Below, in pieces: positions 24,170-33,018 of a stretch of DNA of 64,000 nucleotides. The position numbers were made by a program, and so were the translations under genes. The notes under the pieces are model-generated. The model was not told the DNA's origin. It saw only the letters and a program-made list of their open reading frames with translations, and searched no databases. The first letter of the stretch is position 1. Each line of letters opens with the position of its first letter. Origin of the DNA: Maridesulfovibrio sp. (GTDB taxonomy: Bacteria; Desulfobacterota; Desulfovibrionia; Desulfovibrionales; Desulfovibrionaceae); NCBI RefSeq assembly GCF_963677005.1, contig NZ_OY781616.1:689501-753500 (forward strand). The letters are read 5' to 3'.

Positions 24170-25936
24170 TTGCCTAAAGGCGAAAAATATAACTATTTGA
24201 AAAACAAGCATCTTATGTGGAGATGTCTGTCTTATTTCTCTCCCTACAAGTTCAGGATATTCATAGCATTTGTTTCCATGGCGGTTGTTGCAGCCGCTAC
24301 GGCCGCCACAGCATATCTGATTCAGCCCGCCATGGACGATATTTTTATAAACAAGGATCGTGAAGCATTGATGATCGTGCCGGTAGCCTTTGTGCTGGTT
24401 ATGCTTATCAAGGGTGTATTCAGGTTTTTACAGACTTATCTCATGAATACCGCCGGGTTGCTGGTTCTGGAAAAATTGCGCAACGATCTGTTCGAAAAGA
24501 TCATCTGTCTGCCCATGGGCTTTTTCGAAGAAAGCCAGGTCGGCATGCTTATGTCCAGAATTCTAAACGATGTCATGGAAATTCGGCAGAGCCTTCCTTC
24601 GTTCATCATGATGATCAGGGAGGTTGTGACCATTATCGGGCTGATCGGGCTGGTTTTTTACCGCGATCCGTATCTGGCCTTTTTTGCGGTTCTGGTTCTG
24701 CCACTGGCTATTTTTCCGTTTTTTTATTTCGGCAGAAAACTGCGCAAGCTCGGGCGCAAGAATCAGGTCAAAATTTCAGATATAAACGCGCTTTTGCAGG
24801 AGTCTTTCAGCGGTGTAAAGGTCATCAAGGCCTTTGCCAACGAGAAGCGTGAATCCGGGCGGTTCGAAGAAGAAAACGGTCGTCTGGTGAAGATTGCCAT
24901 AAAGCAGGTGCTGCATTCGGAACTGTCCTCACGGGTGATGGAAATAGTCGGAGCCTTCGGTATCGGGTTGGTGCTCTGGTACGGCGGTAAGGAAGTCATT
25001 GAAGGGCATTCCACTCCGGGTACCTTCTTTTCGTTTATCGCCGCACTGATCATGCTGTATGAGCCGGTCAAGAAAATCAATAACGCCAACCTGACCATTC
25101 AGCGTGCTTTTGCCGGTGCGGAGAGGGTTTTCGAAATTCTTGATTCAGAGGAGATAAATACCGAAAAGGGCGGAAACCTTGAGCTTGAACTTCCCTTCCG
25201 CAGCCTTGAGATCAACAACCTTACATTCAAATATCCTTCTTCGGAACAGCCGGTCCTTGAGGACATCAACCTTGTGGTGAACGCAGGCCAGAAGGTGGCA
25301 ATTGTCGGTCACAGCGGATCGGGCAAGACAACTCTGGTCAACCTCATTCCCAGATTTTACGACAGCCGGAATGGCAGCATAACTCTTAACGGAAAACCTC
25401 TGAACGAGTATTCGCTTAAGTCGTTGCGCTTGAATATAGGAATGGTTTCACAGGATACGTTTCTGTTCAATGCCACTGTGCGTGAGAACATCGCCTATGT
25501 TGACAGCAGTTCTTCATTTGAAAGTGTAAAGAAGGCCGCAGACACAGCCTTTGCACACGATTTCATAGAAAAGCTGCCCGAAGGTTATGAGACAATGGTC
25601 GGGGAGCGCGGAGTAAGGCTTTCCGGCGGTCAGAAGCAACGTCTGACCATTGCGCGGGCACTGCTCAAGAACCCCTCGCTCCTTATTCTGGATGAAGCCA
25701 CAAGTGCTCTGGATACCGAAGCAGAAAGGATCGTGCAACTGGCCCTCGAAAACCTGATGAAGGACCGCACCAGCATAGTCATTGCTCACAGGCTTTCTAC
25801 CGTTCTTTCCGCCGATATGATTCTGGTTATGGAAAAAGGACGTATCGTGGATAGAGGTACTCATCGGGAACTGCTCGAAACATCGAGTTTATACCAGAAA
25901 CTTTACAACATGCAGTTTCAGGATACCCAGAAGTAA
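24170..25936 (+). CDS. msbA: Lipid A export ATP-binding/permease protein, MsbA type
   Basis: 588 residues starting at TTG 24170, which has a strong AAGGAG 7 bases upstream. A half-size ABC exporter: six membrane helices in residues 20-310, then the ATPase with Walker A GHSGSGKTT (about residue 381), signature LSGGQKQR, Walker B LLILDEATSALD and the switch His in IVIAHRLS. MsbA flips lipid A-core across the inner membrane. Its stop overlaps the start of a DUF374 acyltransferase-like gene (TAATG), which supports an envelope-lipid role. Other lipid flippases of the same family cannot be ruled out. Confidence 0.9.
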   Translation: MPKGEKYNYLKNKHLMWRCLSYFSPYKFRIFIAFVSMAVVAAATAATAYLIQPAMDDIFINKDREALMIVPVAFVLVMLIKGVFRFLQTYLMNTAGLLVLEKLRNDLFEKIICLPMGFFEESQVGMLMSRILNDVMEIRQSLPSFIMMIREVVTIIGLIGLVFYRDPYLAFFAVLVLPLAIFPFFYFGRKLRKLGRKNQVKISDINALLQESFSGVKVIKAFANEKRESGRFEEENGRLVKIAIKQVLHSELSSRVMEIVGAFGIGLVLWYGGKEVIEGHSTPGTFFSFIAALIMLYEPVKKINNANLTIQRAFAGAERVFEILDSEEINTEKGGNLELELPFRSLEINNLTFKYPSSEQPVLEDINLVVNAGQKVAIVGHSGSGKTTLVNLIPRFYDSRNGSITLNGKPLNEYSLKSLRLNIGMVSQDTFLFNATVRENIAYVDSSSSFESVKKAADTAFAHDFIEKLPEGYETMVGERGVRLSGGQKQRLTIARALLKNPSLLILDEATSALDTEAERIVQLALENLMKDRTSIVIAHRLSTVLSADMILVMEKGRIVDRGTHRELLETSSLYQKLYNMQFQDTQK

Positions 25937-26577
25937 TGAAGATCAGGATCGACCCCGGAAAACTGGCGGCACCGGCCGCTTTTCTGTATCGCTGCTGGGT
26001 GAAGTCCATGCGTTTTGAAGTGCGGGGATATGAAAATATCACCGGGCTTGTGGACAAAAAACATCCGGTCATGCTGGCCTTGTGGCACAACGAGTTGTTC
26101 AGCCTGATAGGTCTCGGATACCTCAAGAAACTGCCGCTGGTAACCATGGCCAGCGACAGCAAGGACGGTCAGATCATTACTGATGTTCTGGAAAGAATAG
26201 GCTACGAAGTAGCGCGCGGTTCCTCCACCAGAGGCGGTTTGAAGGCCATGCTCGGTGTTGCCCGCATCATGCGCCGGGACGGGAAAATCGGAGCCATTAC
26301 CATGGACGGTCCGAAAGGACCGAGGCATAAGGTCAAGCCCGGAATTCTGGCTATAGCCCAGAAAACCGGGGCCGCCATTATCCCCATGCGGGCCATGCCG
26401 TCTGCTCCGTTTGTCTTCAGTCGTTCCTGGGATCGTTTTGAGCTTCCTAAACCGTTCTTTCGCTGCAGGGTCAATCTTGGGGTTCCATTTTATGTAACCG
26501 ACAGCAAACTTGATGACGAAGTGCTGGAAAGTGAAGCCGCACGGCTGGAGCGGGTTATGGAGAGCATGGCTTCCTGA
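25936..26577 (+). CDS. DUF374 lysophospholipid acyltransferase-like protein
   Basis: 213 residues. It contains the acyltransferase-like blocks ALWHNELFS (an H-x4-type catalytic segment variant), MASDSKDGQIITDVLERIG, the SSTRGGLKAM motif and MDGPKGPRHKVKPGIL, all typical of DUF374, a family related to the late lipid A acyltransferases. Overlaps the msbA stop by one base, so it is coupled to the flippase. Probably modifies lipid A or its precursor at the inner membrane. Followed by a perfect palindromic terminator. Confidence 0.88.
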   Translation: MKIRIDPGKLAAPAAFLYRCWVKSMRFEVRGYENITGLVDKKHPVMLALWHNELFSLIGLGYLKKLPLVTMASDSKDGQIITDVLERIGYEVARGSSTRGGLKAMLGVARIMRRDGKIGAITMDGPKGPRHKVKPGILAIAQKTGAAIIPMRAMPSAPFVFSRSWDRFELPKPFFRCRVNLGVPFYVTDSKLDDEVLESEAARLERVMESMAS

Positions 26578-26604
26578 CGTATTTATGTCTTGATATTTAA
26601 TCAA

Positions 26605-26640
26605 AGAACTCCCTGTACCGCTAGCGGTACAGGGAGTTCT
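26605..26640. terminator. 36-bp perfect palindrome, bidirectional terminator
   Basis: AGAACTCCCTGTACCGCT is followed directly by its exact reverse complement, with no spacer (18-bp arms). The RNA would fold with a 2- to 4-base loop at CTAG. On the plus strand GTTTATGTTTTT follows. It lies 28 bp after the DUF374 stop. Confidence 0.8.
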
Positions 26641-26682
26641 GTTTATGTTTTTATTGCCCTTATGCAGGCATGTTAAACAATT

Positions 26683-26771
26683 AGGGTTTCCAAAGGGGAT
26701 TATCCCCTTTGGCCGCCGGTGGCGAAATCAAATTAACAAAAGCGCGAAGCGCATCGAATTCAGTCTATTAA
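26683..26771 (+). repeat. Dispersed intergenic repeat, copy 2 (compact form)
   Basis: Contains the hairpin CCAAAGGGGA-TTA-TCCCCTTTGG followed by GCCGCCGGTGGCG and a conserved tail to TCTATTAA. Positions 26700-26771 match 11471-11542 at 64 of 72 bases. It sits between convergent genes (the DUF374 gene and the chemoreceptor gene), so it is not needed as an upstream element here. Confidence 0.75.
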
Positions 26772-26837
26772 TTGCTTTTGGCTTTAGCTGGGACAATAGC
26801 CGTATTTTATCTATTTTACTGTAGTCGGTGTCCGGTT

Positions 26838-29276
26838 TTACAGTCCACCGGCGGAGCTCAGGGTTTCGATGAGTTTTTCCAGTTCCTGTGCGGTTCTTGC
26901 CAGACTGGTGATCGAGTCCGCAGAGTCGCGCATATCGTCTCTTGTGTTGCCTGCCAGCATTTTCAGGTCTTCGACTGATGAGTGAATCTGATCATGAGCA
27001 GAGGACTGATGGTCTGTTGCATCTGCTATGCGCTGAATTTCAGCCGCGGTATCTCCCGACATTTCCGAGATTTCCTTGAAGGCTCCTACCGACTGCCGCA
27101 CAAGTCCGCTGGCGTGTTCAACCGCCTGAACCGTCATGTCCGTATTTTCTATGTTGGCTTTGGCAGAACTCTGGATGCTTTTGATTGCACTTTCCACTTC
27201 CCGGGTTGACTGCATGGTTTTCTCGGCCAATTTGCGCACTTCGTCCGCAACAACGGCGAATCCGCGTCCTGCTTCTCCGGCTCGGGCGGCTTCAATTGCG
27301 GCATTGAGCGCCAGCAGGTTGGTCTGGTCCGCAATGTCGTTGATAACCCCGATTATGCCGCCGATAGACTCGCTGTGCTTTCCGAGCGTGCTCATGTTTT
27401 CCTTGACCACGTCCGAGAGCGATTGCAGCTGGTTTATGGCAATGCTGGTTTCCGTCATTGTTTCCATTCCGTTTTCTGCCTTGGCACGGGTGTCCAGAGC
27501 CTGTCTGGCCGCTGTTTCGGCATTGGCAGCAGAATGCATGAGGCTCTGGTTCATTTCCGTAATGGCCTGGGACGATGATTCAATGCGGTCGAACTGACGG
27601 TGGGTATTGTCTGAAACCTGTTCCACTTTGGCTTCTATTTCCGAGGCTCCGTTGGTAAGGTAACGGGAGATGGTCCTTGCCTTTTCCGTTATTTCCACCA
27701 TGACCCTGTTCTGATCGCTTATTTTGGCTTCATTGGCTTTTATGCCGGTCAGGTCCATAACTATGGCGAATCCGCCGATCAGTTGTCCGTCAAGATCGTA
27801 CAAGGGGGCCGCGTCTATGCGGACATCCCTGTAATTGCCTTTGAGGGTTTTCCAGCGCCGTTCCACATTTAAAACCGGGACTTTATCTTCCAGACATGTG
27901 GTCAGGATTCCACGCTGCCCCGGAGGGGCCTGCAGCAGTTCCTTGACCGGTCTGCCCACCCAGTTCTGACAGGAAGTTCCGCTTTCAAGCAGTTCGCAGA
28001 GCGCTTCGTTGAGATAGGATATTTTGGCATCGGTATCGGAAATAAGGCACGGGACAGTCATGCCGTCCAGCATTCCCTGAGAGAACCCCAGTTTGTTTTT
28101 GAGCTCTCCGACCATGACCTGTATCCCGTCTGCAAGTTTTTTTATTTCACTTTTGAATTTACCCTGCAGTTCGGCCTTGAAGTCGCCTGCGGCAATGCTG
28201 CTGACAAATTCTTCTATGTTCCTGATAGGCCTGATTATGGCTTTGTTAAGGAAAAACAGGGTGGTGACAACAACTATTATTGCGGTCAATGCTGAAATTA
28301 TCAATGCGGCAAGCCTGAGGCTGCTGACAGCCAGAAAGGCCTCCTGTTCTTTGATTTCCGAGATCAAGGCCCATCTTGCTTTTCCGATTTGAATCGGCGT
28401 GTATGCTGTGAGCATTTTTTCGCCGTCTTTACCCGGCATAATCGCTGTGCCGGTTTTACCCTCCAGGGCCAACTGTACTGCCTGGGATTTGACCATTCCT
28501 TTCTTTGGATTTGAAAAGGAGGTTTTTACGGAACGGAAAAGCGGGTAGAGCTCGGAGTCCGAACGCATAAGAAAATCCGCACCGACAAGATATGATTCGC
28601 CTGTTTTGCCCATGCCGCTTCTGAGAGTCATGATGGAATTTATTTCCTTCAATGGAATGCGCAGGGCAACGACCCCCTGAATATCCCCGGCGTGAGAATG
28701 AACAGGGGCGCATACGAATGCTGCCGGTTCATTGTTCAGGGGTGCGTAGGGCTCGAAATCGGCAAAGACAACTTCTCCCTTCACCGCTTTTCTGAAGGCT
28801 CTTGCCAGACTGGAGTTTTTATATTTTCCTTTTTTGAGGTCCGCTCCGAGATCATTTCCTTTTTTAAATGTATAAAGAACCCTTCCATAATCATTTATGA
28901 GCAGTGCATCATCATATCCCAACGTTGTGACGAACGGTTTGAAGGGAGCGGAAGCGTAACCGTGCAGTTCTTTGTACTCATCGGAGTCCACATCAAGTCT
29001 TTTTCCGGGAATTTCATTATCCATGACATATTCACCGATCAGCCCGATTGTATTGTATATTTCCTTGACGTTTGAAAACAGGGTTACTTCATTGAACCAT
29101 TTTTCTACCAGGTCATGCAGGTTTTTGTCTTTTGAGTCCCGCACGGATTCCAACTGTCCGAAAGCCTGGGCGGAAAGAGCGTCTGAGGCAAGCTCTACAC
29201 TGAATGATCCCACTATGATCAGCGGGATCAAACCTATTGCAACACAGAACGTGATCAATTTTAATTTTAGCGACAT
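26838..29276 (-). CDS. Methyl-accepting chemotaxis protein with Cache and PAS domains
   Basis: 812 residues. Membrane segment at 5-28, periplasmic double-Cache-like sensor (about 35-310, with repeated [15 protein letters not shown] and [13 protein letters not shown] features), second membrane segment near 325-345, HAMP (about 348-400), a PAS domain (about 405-520, [18 protein letters not shown]) and the signalling domain with the hairpin tip [20 protein letters not shown]. It relays ligand binding to CheA. The PAS insert may sense redox state or a cofactor. No C-terminal pentapeptide for CheR is seen (ends [11 protein letters not shown]). Monocistronic. Confidence 0.93.
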   Translation of the reverse strand: MSLKLKLITFCVAIGLIPLIIVGSFSVELASDALSAQAFGQLESVRDSKDKNLHDLVEKWFNEVTLFSNVKEIYNTIGLIGEYVMDNEIPGKRLDVDSDEYKELHGYASAPFKPFVTTLGYDDALLINDYGRVLYTFKKGNDLGADLKKGKYKNSSLARAFRKAVKGEVVFADFEPYAPLNNEPAAFVCAPVHSHAGDIQGVVALRIPLKEINSIMTLRSGMGKTGESYLVGADFLMRSDSELYPLFRSVKTSFSNPKKGMVKSQAVQLALEGKTGTAIMPGKDGEKMLTAYTPIQIGKARWALISEIKEQEAFLAVSSLRLAALIISALTAIIVVVTTLFFLNKAIIRPIRNIEEFVSSIAAGDFKAELQGKFKSEIKKLADGIQVMVGELKNKLGFSQGMLDGMTVPCLISDTDAKISYLNEALCELLESGTSCQNWVGRPVKELLQAPPGQRGILTTCLEDKVPVLNVERRWKTLKGNYRDVRIDAAPLYDLDGQLIGGFAIVMDLTGIKANEAKISDQNRVMVEITEKARTISRYLTNGASEIEAKVEQVSDNTHRQFDRIESSSQAITEMNQSLMHSAANAETAARQALDTRAKAENGMETMTETSIAINQLQSLSDVVKENMSTLGKHSESIGGIIGVINDIADQTNLLALNAAIEAARAGEAGRGFAVVADEVRKLAEKTMQSTREVESAIKSIQSSAKANIENTDMTVQAVEHASGLVRQSVGAFKEISEMSGDTAAEIQRIADATDHQSSAHDQIHSSVEDLKMLAGNTRDDMRDSADSITSLARTAQELEKLIETLSSAGGL

Positions 29277-29491
29277 GCCATTATCCTCCTGGGCTTTTGC
29301 TCAGGGAACGTTATGTGTGCAGGGTCTCCGGAAGGTGTCGGCTTTGTTAAGATTGTGTGTACTTATCGCCGTGTTTTTAGAAAAATCGTTGTTTTAAGCC
29401 AATTCAGATTATGAAGGTGTGGTTTTGTATTTATTTTATAACAGATTTTGGCTCCAACTTTTACTATGCTTATAGCTTTATTTTTAGGATA

Positions 29492-29520
29492 TTGACATTG
29501 AAATTCAAATTCAATAGTGT
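29492..29520 (+). promoter_or_regulatory. Candidate promoter of the HD-GYP gene
   Basis: Perfect TTGACA (29492-29497), 17 bp, TAGTGT (29515-29520). The 294-bp divergent region (29277-29570) to the chemoreceptor is A/T-rich; apart from this I see no gene in it. Confidence 0.45.
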
Positions 29521-29570
29521 TGCCGCACCAGTCCAATTAATTTTACCGATAAAGCAATAGCGGGGTATCA

Positions 29571-30335
29571 TTGAATATATCTAACAATCTCAGCGAGCAG
29601 GATGACGAGGTAAATAGATCCTGCCGAGTCAGCGTAACTGTGCACCAGTTTGCTGAATCACTCGGCAACGCCATTGACGCCAAGGACCCGTATACCTGTT
29701 CTCATTCGGAAGAAGTGGCAGTAATTTCAAAGCATATTGGAAACAGTCTGGGGCTCGGAAAGGAGCGGTGCGAACTGCTGCACATTGCCGGGCACCTGCA
29801 TGATATCGGAAAAATAGGAATTCCCGATTCAATTCTGCAAAAGAAAGGCAGGTTGACGGCGGAGGAGTTTACACTGATACAACGGCATCCGCAGATCGGA
29901 GCGGATATAGTTGCCCCGGTTACCTTGCTGCCGGGCATTGATGTTATTGCCGGGTCCATACTGCACCATCACGAGCGGTTTGACGGGGCCGGTTATCCTG
30001 CCGGGCTTAAAGGGGAACAGATCCCTTTTGAAGCAAGGATAATAGCTGTTGCGGATACTCTTTCCGCAATGGCCGGTAATCGTCCCTATCGTCAGGCCCG
30101 ATCCTTTTCAGAAATTGTGACTGAAATAAAGAATTGTTCCGGTTCCCAGTTCGACCCGGAGGTGGTCAGCGGTTTTTTAGGTGTGGCGGAAACAGTGGAG
30201 GATTACCTCCGGAAAAGTTCGGAAGCAGCATGCGAAGATTCAAATTATCTTTTACAGGCCGCTGACAGCGGTGCCGCCTGCCGGTCAACGGTTTCTGTGC
30301 CTGTTCATGCGTTTTTCCAGAGCACGGACAGCTAG
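29571..30335 (+). CDS. HD-GYP domain protein, probable cyclic-di-GMP phosphodiesterase
   Basis: 254 residues from a TTG start preceded by GCGGGG. Residues 25-205 form the HD-GYP domain, with HSEEVA, HLHDIGKIGIPD, HHHERFDGAGYP and ADTLSAMAGNRPYR, which supply the metal ligands and the GYP signature. No receiver or sensor domain precedes it, so it is a stand-alone catalytic unit. The last 50 residues are not part of the domain. Its 3' end overlaps the convergent ABC permease gene by 51 bp. Hydrolysis of c-di-GMP is expected from the family and was not shown. Confidence 0.88.
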   Translation: MNISNNLSEQDDEVNRSCRVSVTVHQFAESLGNAIDAKDPYTCSHSEEVAVISKHIGNSLGLGKERCELLHIAGHLHDIGKIGIPDSILQKKGRLTAEEFTLIQRHPQIGADIVAPVTLLPGIDVIAGSILHHHERFDGAGYPAGLKGEQIPFEARIIAVADTLSAMAGNRPYRQARSFSEIVTEIKNCSGSQFDPEVVSGFLGVAETVEDYLRKSSEAACEDSNYLLQAADSGAACRSTVSVPVHAFFQSTDS

Positions 30336-31172
30336 GGAGCACGGGAAAGTCAGCAGGAAGTACATGATTATCACTACAGTCCATATTTCGAATGTTCTGT
30401 ATGTGGCGGACATCAGCTCCTGCCCGGAAAAGGTAAGTTCCTGAATTGAGATGACAGATACGATGGACGAATCCTTGATGGTGGATATGAACTGTCCTGC
30501 CAGCGGCGGAAGGGAGCGGGAAAACGCCTGTGGAAGTATTATATGCAGCAGTTGTTCCCGGCGGTTGAACCCCAGTGCGGACGATGCCTCCCATTGTCCT
30601 TGTTCCACTGATTCTATTCCTGCGCGTACTATTTCCGTAATGTACGCCCCTTCAAACAGCGACATGGTTATCACTCCGGACAGGAAGGAGGGAAGCTGTT
30701 CCGCCGGTCCGGCGAGCAGGGTCAGCAACGGAAAGTCGCTGTCGTCAATTGTATAGGAGAGGTCTGTAATGCCGCTCGCCTGCATGATCTGATCTCCCAG
30801 AAAATAGTAGAAGATGAATATCAGCACCAGTGGCGGGATATTGCGGATCAGTCCTACATAGGCCCCTGAAATCATGCGCAGCAGCGGCCGGGTGCTGACC
30901 CTCCATATCCCCATGAGCGTTCCGAGGATGAGGGCGAGTAATATCGACCAGACGGAGAGGCGCAGGGTTACAATCAGGCCGAGGGTAAGGAGTCCCGGTT
31001 CCCATTGTCCTGTTCCCGGATTTTTCATGATTATATAACCGGGGATAGCGAACCAGTTCCAGTTGTAGGTCAGGCCGTCGGCAAGCCTGGTGAAAATCCA
31101 GAATAATCCTCCCATGACGGCTGCCAGAAGCAGCACGTCAAGGGAGGTGATCCTTTTGGGTGAAATGCGCAT
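30285..31172 (-). CDS. Polar amino-acid ABC transporter permease (second permease)
   Basis: 295 residues. A GltJ/HisM-type inner-membrane subunit with about five to six helices and the inner-membrane EAA-type loop around EASSALGFNRREQLLHIILPQAFSRSLPPLAGQFI that docks with the ATPase. The N-terminal part resembles the periplasm-facing extension of the family (TRLADGLTYNW). Third gene of the permease-binding protein-permease set, 7 bp after the binding protein. No ATPase gene is in the cluster. The 3' end overlaps the convergent HD-GYP gene. Confidence 0.92.
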   Translation of the reverse strand: MRISPKRITSLDVLLLAAVMGGLFWIFTRLADGLTYNWNWFAIPGYIIMKNPGTGQWEPGLLTLGLIVTLRLSVWSILLALILGTLMGIWRVSTRPLLRMISGAYVGLIRNIPPLVLIFIFYYFLGDQIMQASGITDLSYTIDDSDFPLLTLLAGPAEQLPSFLSGVITMSLFEGAYITEIVRAGIESVEQGQWEASSALGFNRREQLLHIILPQAFSRSLPPLAGQFISTIKDSSIVSVISIQELTFSGQELMSATYRTFEIWTVVIIMYFLLTFPCSLAVRALEKRMNRHRNR

Positions 31173-31179
31173 TCAGCTG

Positions 31180-32013
31180 TTATTCCACCAGAGATTTCCA
31201 TTCATCGGTTTTGAACCAATAGTTGAAGCGGGCTTCGAGCCAGCCTTCGGAATTGGTTACTTTTATCCAGTTGTTGAGGAAGTTGAGGAAATCGGGGTCG
31301 CCCTTGCGAACGGCGAAGCCGATGGGTTCCTTGGTGAAATCAGCCTGAAGCGGCAGGTAGAGTTGCTTCGGGTATTTTTTTACCAGATTTTCAGGCAGGG
31401 GGTTGGAAGCCACCAGACAGGCTGATTTGCCGTTCAGCAGTTCCTGAATGGAGGCGGATTCATCACTGAATTTGAGCAGTTTGGCCTTGGGCAGAAAGTT
31501 GGCTGCGGCCTTTTCCGCTGTGGTGCCGAGCCGCACCGAGACCGTAACGGATTCATTGTTGAAATCTTTCAGGTCGGATTTGTCCGGCGCCACTTTTCTG
31601 CTGGCTACAATGGACATGCCTGTAAATTCGTAGGGATCGGAAAAGTTTACCTTGAGGTTGCGCTGCGGGGTGATTCCCATGCCGCCGATGATGATATCGA
31701 ATTTACCGGTAAGCAGGGCGGGGATGATTCCATCCCATTTGGTGGGTATGAAACGTATTTTTACGCCCATATCCGTGGCAATTCTTCTGGCTACGTCTAT
31801 TTCGAATCCAATGAATTCTCCGTTCTTGCCCTTCATGGCCCATGGTTTGAATGTGGAGAATCCAACTCTCAGAACCTTGTTTTTCAGTACCGTTTCCAGG
31901 GTACTCTCCTGAGAAAGGGATGTTCTTACATCTCCTGCCCAGACAGCGGACGAAAGCCCCATGATCATGACCATGGCTGTTATGCCGATGGTTACTGTTC
32001 TCCATAAAGTCAT
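31180..32013 (-). CDS. Amino-acid ABC transporter, periplasmic substrate-binding protein
   Basis: 277 residues with a cleavable signal peptide (MTLWRTVTIGITAMVMIMGL, AWA cleavage near residue 26). It is a family 3 solute-binding protein: KVLRVGFSTFKPWAMKGKNGEFIGFEIDVARRI, then KWDGIIPALLTGKFDIIIGGMGITPQR and the closing GWLEARFNYWF. The Arg in the TPQR motif and the Asp in FDIIIGG fit binding of an amino-acid carboxyl and amino group. It lies between the two permease genes with GGAGGAG before its ATG. Substrate likely a polar amino acid; identity open. Confidence 0.93.
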   Translation of the reverse strand: MTLWRTVTIGITAMVMIMGLSSAVWAGDVRTSLSQESTLETVLKNKVLRVGFSTFKPWAMKGKNGEFIGFEIDVARRIATDMGVKIRFIPTKWDGIIPALLTGKFDIIIGGMGITPQRNLKVNFSDPYEFTGMSIVASRKVAPDKSDLKDFNNESVTVSVRLGTTAEKAAANFLPKAKLLKFSDESASIQELLNGKSACLVASNPLPENLVKKYPKQLYLPLQADFTKEPIGFAVRKGDPDFLNFLNNWIKVTNSEGWLEARFNYWFKTDEWKSLVE

Positions 32014-32041
32014 TGTCTCCTCCGGTTGGTTGAAGTTTCGT

Positions 32042-32860
32042 TTACCACCTGCTTTTGAACTTCGAGGCCGCCTTGTCCAGTGACCACGAAAGAAGCAGTG
32101 TTATGCACAGATATATGGCTGCAACTGTAAACCAGATTTCGAAAGTCATAAAAGTATCGGATATGATGGATTGGCCCTGCATTGTGAGGTCGTAGATGGC
32201 GATTGTGCTTACCAGAGCCGAATCCTTGACCAGTGAGATGGCCTGTCCTGCCAGGGGAGGGGCTATTCTGGCCAGTGCCTGAGGTAGAATTATGTTTACG
32301 TAGGCGAATTTGCGGTCGCCGCCCAGACTGTAGGCCGCCTCCCATTGTCCCCGGTCGATGGAGGTTATCCCGGCCCTGAAAATTTCGGAGGAATATGCGC
32401 CCTCAAAAAGACTGAGTGAGATGACAGCCGTCCAGAACCCGTCCATTTCGAGAGCCGGGGCGATTACGAAATAAATGAAAAACAGCTGAATCAGCAGCGG
32501 TGTGTTTCGGATGGATTCAAGATAGGCGCGGGCAATGATTCTGCCCGCAAATGATCCGGACAGTCGCAGCAGGGCGGTTCCCAGCCCTATGATGAAGGTC
32601 AGCACAAAACTTGCTGCTGTTATCTGCAGTGTGACTCCAAGCCCCTTGAGCAGAAGGCCGGGACGCACTCCTTCATCTGTGACACTGATGATGAATTCCG
32701 GAACACGGAACCATTGCCAGTTGTATCCGAGTTTTTGTGTGCCGTTGTACAGGAACAGGCCTAAAGCGCACAGCAGTATGGCAAACAGCAGGCTGTCCAA
32801 TATGAATAGTGTCTTTTTACCCTTTTCCGGAAAGGGAGGTCCGCCATGAAACATGGTCAT
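32042..32860 (-). CDS. Polar amino-acid ABC transporter permease (first permease)
   Basis: 272 residues, similar in plan to the other permease. One N-terminal helix (residues 17-40), a periplasmic stretch (GYNWQWFRVPEFI) and then the permease core with GQWEAAYSLGGDRKFAYVNIILPQALARIAPPLAGQ as the ATPase-docking loop. It opens the operon. No good ribosome-binding site is visible before ATG 32860 or the ATG two codons later. The paired permeases suggest a heterodimeric channel as in GltJK. Confidence 0.92.
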   Translation of the reverse strand: MTMFHGGPPFPEKGKKTLFILDSLLFAILLCALGLFLYNGTQKLGYNWQWFRVPEFIISVTDEGVRPGLLLKGLGVTLQITAASFVLTFIIGLGTALLRLSGSFAGRIIARAYLESIRNTPLLIQLFFIYFVIAPALEMDGFWTAVISLSLFEGAYSSEIFRAGITSIDRGQWEAAYSLGGDRKFAYVNIILPQALARIAPPLAGQAISLVKDSALVSTIAIYDLTMQGQSIISDTFMTFEIWFTVAAIYLCITLLLSWSLDKAASKFKSRW

Positions 32861-32961
32861 ATTGTTACTATGTATTTGATGATAAATCTACACGGTTGAT
32901 GCGGCGTTGTGTGACCGTGCGGATTATATTGCAGTTGAGTATGAAAACAGTATTCTGCATT

Positions 32962-32996
32962 AAATCCCCTCCGCCACAATGTGCCGGAGGGGATTT
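32962..32996 (-). terminator. Terminator-like hairpin after the glyceraldehyde-3-phosphate dehydrogenase gene
   Basis: AAATCCCCTCCG and CGGAGGGGATTT arms with an inner CACA/TGTG pairing. Only a weak U-tract (TTTAAT) follows on the minus strand. It lies 23 bp after the gap stop. Confidence 0.7.
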
Positions 32997-33018
32997 GGCG
33001 TTCTTGGGGAGGGGACGT

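Noticed and set aside
29330..29400. Sigma-28 promoter for the chemoreceptor gene
   Set aside because: A GGCGATAA element resembles the -10, but no TAAA lies at the right distance.
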